Positions 62,840 through 64,000 of a DNA stretch of 64,000 bases are shown one piece after another; within the stretch, counting starts at the first letter, position 1, and each line of letters begins with the position of its first letter. Below the pieces are notes generated by a model. That model was given only the letters and a program-made list of their open reading frames with translations, did not search any database and had not been told where the DNA came from. The position numbers and the translations under genes are program-made. The stretch covers positions 1,366,501 through 1,430,500 of the forward strand of contig NZ_CP054394.1 of assembly GCF_022539405.1 (NCBI RefSeq), read 5' to 3'. This DNA is from Natranaerofaba carboxydovora. GTDB lineage: Bacteria > Bacillota > Natranaerobiia > Natranaerobiales > Natranaerofabaceae.

Positions 62840-64000
62840 TTATACTTGAAATCTCTTGATCAATTTATCCATATCTTTTGCCACTTTTGCTAAGTTGTTA
62901 GCATTTGCAGTAATCTCTTCAGTCATAGCATTTTGTTCTTCTATAGTCGCAGCTATATCCTGCATAGCATTAGAAGTTGTACTTACTGTTTCATTTATTG
63001 TAGTTGTTTTTTCTTCAAGCTCCAAGCTATCTTTAGCTAATGAAGTAGTTAATTTTTCATTTTCTCGTATATGCTCTGTTGTAGACTGAACAGAGTTAAT
63101 TATTTCAGTGATTTTTTCGCTAGTTTCATTTATTACTGAGTTCCCTTTATCTATTTCTTCACTTCCTTTTTTCATTAACCCCATAACTTCTTGAATTTTA
63201 TTTTGAGTATCCTTTACAATTTGCATTATTTCATTTGCTGACTGATTAGAGTTTTCGGCCAGAGAACTTACTTCCTCAGCAACAACGGCAAATCCTTTTC
63301 CATGTTCACCTGCCCTTGCTGCTTCAATTGCAGCATTAAGGGCCAGAAGATTAGTCTGCTCAGATATTTCTGTGATTGCATTAATTATAGTGCCAATTTT
63401 TTCTGACTTTTCTTCTAAGTCCTTAATAGCTTCTTCAGAAGTTTTAAATGATGATCTAATTATATCCATTTGATTTTTTGAATCTTCGATAGCTTCACTG
63501 CCTTCTTTTCCTTTATTCGCATTTTCTTCACCAGCTTGCACAGCTTTTTTCATGCTGCCATCTAGATTATTCATGTTTTTGGATACTTTTTGCATGAAAT
63601 TTGCTATTTCACGCATGGCTTCTTCTTGCTCCTGAGCACTAGAACTTACTTCTTCGCTATTAGCAGCCACACTTTCTGTAGCTTTTTGTAGTTCATCTGT
63701 CGAAGAGTCCTGCTCTGCAGAGCTTTTACTAACTTCTGAAGATATATTGATAAGATCGCCTATTAATTTTCCAAGACCCATGCTTAGTTTGTTTGCTTCT
63801 AAAGCTAACTGCCCGAAACTGTCCTGTTTTTGAACTTCTTTATATCTTTGTACATCATTATTTTCGTGAAAGGTCAAATTGCCATTTATTACATTTTTCA
63901 TTCCTTCTTTTGTTAAATTTATAATTTTTTCATGACTCTTCTTTAAAAAATATGCTGCCACTCCACTTACAACAAAGCCTAATATAATGCCTATAATTAA
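62840..64000 (-). CDS. Methyl-accepting chemotaxis protein, N-terminus beyond the window
   Basis: The C-terminal 386 or so residues of a chemoreceptor. The open frame continues to the last base with a membrane helix ([19 protein letters not shown]), so the true start and sensor domain lie to the right. After a HAMP-like linker, the signalling domain follows as a long coiled coil with the conserved hairpin tip [20 protein letters not shown] and [18 protein letters not shown]. It would signal through CheW and CheA, not encoded here. The CheB-CheR-PAS fusion upstream at 56-59 kb lacks a receiver domain and is not an obvious partner. Confidence 0.93.
   Translation of the reverse strand, partial: LIIGIILGFVVSGVAAYFLKKSHEKIINLTKEGMKNVINGNLTFHENNDVQRYKEVQKQDSFGQLALEANKLSMGLGKLIGDLINISSEVSKSSAEQDSSTDELQKATESVAANSEEVSSSAQEQEEAMREIANFMQKVSKNMNNLDGSMKKAVQAGEENANKGKEGSEAIEDSKNQMDIIRSSFKTSEEAIKDLEEKSEKIGTIINAITEISEQTNLLALNAAIEAARAGEHGKGFAVVAEEVSSLAENSNQSANEIMQIVKDTQNKIQEVMGLMKKGSEEIDKGNSVINETSEKITEIINSVQSTTEHIRENEKLTTSLAKDSLELEEKTTTINETVSTTSNAMQDIAATIEEQNAMTEEITANANNLAKVAKDMDKLIKRFQV

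Noticed and set aside
1-64000. CRISPR arrays, rRNA or tRNA genes, prophage structural genes
   Set aside because: I looked for regular spaced repeats, tRNA T-loop and rRNA landmarks and phage-like gene runs, and found none by eye.

Overview
The window is 64 kb of AT-rich DNA with strong Shine-Dalgarno sites, many TTG and GTG starts, and short hairpin-plus-T-run terminators. Gene content (periplasmic nitrate reductase, ammonia-forming nitrite reductase, aldehyde:ferredoxin oxidoreductase, ADP-forming acyl-CoA synthetase, a beta-eliminating amino-acid lyase, ECF transporter, PAS/SpoIIE/HD-GYP signalling proteins) points to an anaerobic, nitrate-reducing member of the Firmicutes. Several exported proteins are very rich in Asp and Glu, which suggests a halophile or haloalkaliphile. 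A relative of Natranaerobiales is my best guess, and it is an inference from gene content only.

Layout. 0-3.5 kb: the N-terminal part of a type I restriction methylase (hsdM), an HNH nuclease and a WYL regulator. 3.5-8.5 kb: a decayed accessory zone with an internally deleted IscB (OMEGA) element and its omega-RNA-like leader, plus fragments of DUF4352, membrane-protein, methyltransferase, CPBP-protease and ketopantoate-reductase genes, mixed with intact small genes. 8.7-18 kb: a signalling block of two PAS/SpoIIE phosphatases, an HD-GYP protein, a PAS-GGDEF-HD-GYP protein and a decayed copy of the latter. 18-26 kb: universal stress protein, CvpA-CAP fusion, amidohydrolase, BASS transporter, a tyrosine phenol-lyase/tryptophanase-like enzyme divergent from an AIR-synthase-like protein, and an isochorismatase-family hydrolase.

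26-32 kb: an aldehyde:ferredoxin oxidoreductase and a permease, with a good sigma-54 promoter upstream of the permease, next to a sigma-54-dependent activator. 32-36 kb: a cNMP/CBS/DUF294 protein, typA and a cold-shock gene. 36-45 kb: a nitrate-to-ammonia locus (nrfA; a heme-binding histidine kinase and response regulator; napG-napH-napA-napD-napF-like) lacking recognisable napB, napC and nrfH. 45-48 kb: ADP-forming acyl-CoA synthetase and an SRAP/HMCES protein.

48-55 kb: the most striking part. Two cobalamin riboswitches, both on the minus strand, precede first ubiX plus an LpdD-like gene, then an ECF transporter (S, fused A-A', T), a UbiD decarboxylase and a metallo-hydrolase. This looks like a complete prenyl-FMN-dependent aromatic (hydroxy)acid decarboxylase system under vitamin B12 control. 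The ubiD reading frame is broken by an apparent one-base loss in an A run. 55-64 kb: a PAS histidine kinase, a CheB-CheR-PAS fusion, a PPC/DUF296 protein, a TVP38-family protein, DUF3892, cardiolipin synthase and the cytoplasmic part of a chemoreceptor that runs off the right edge. I saw no rRNA, tRNA or CRISPR array.
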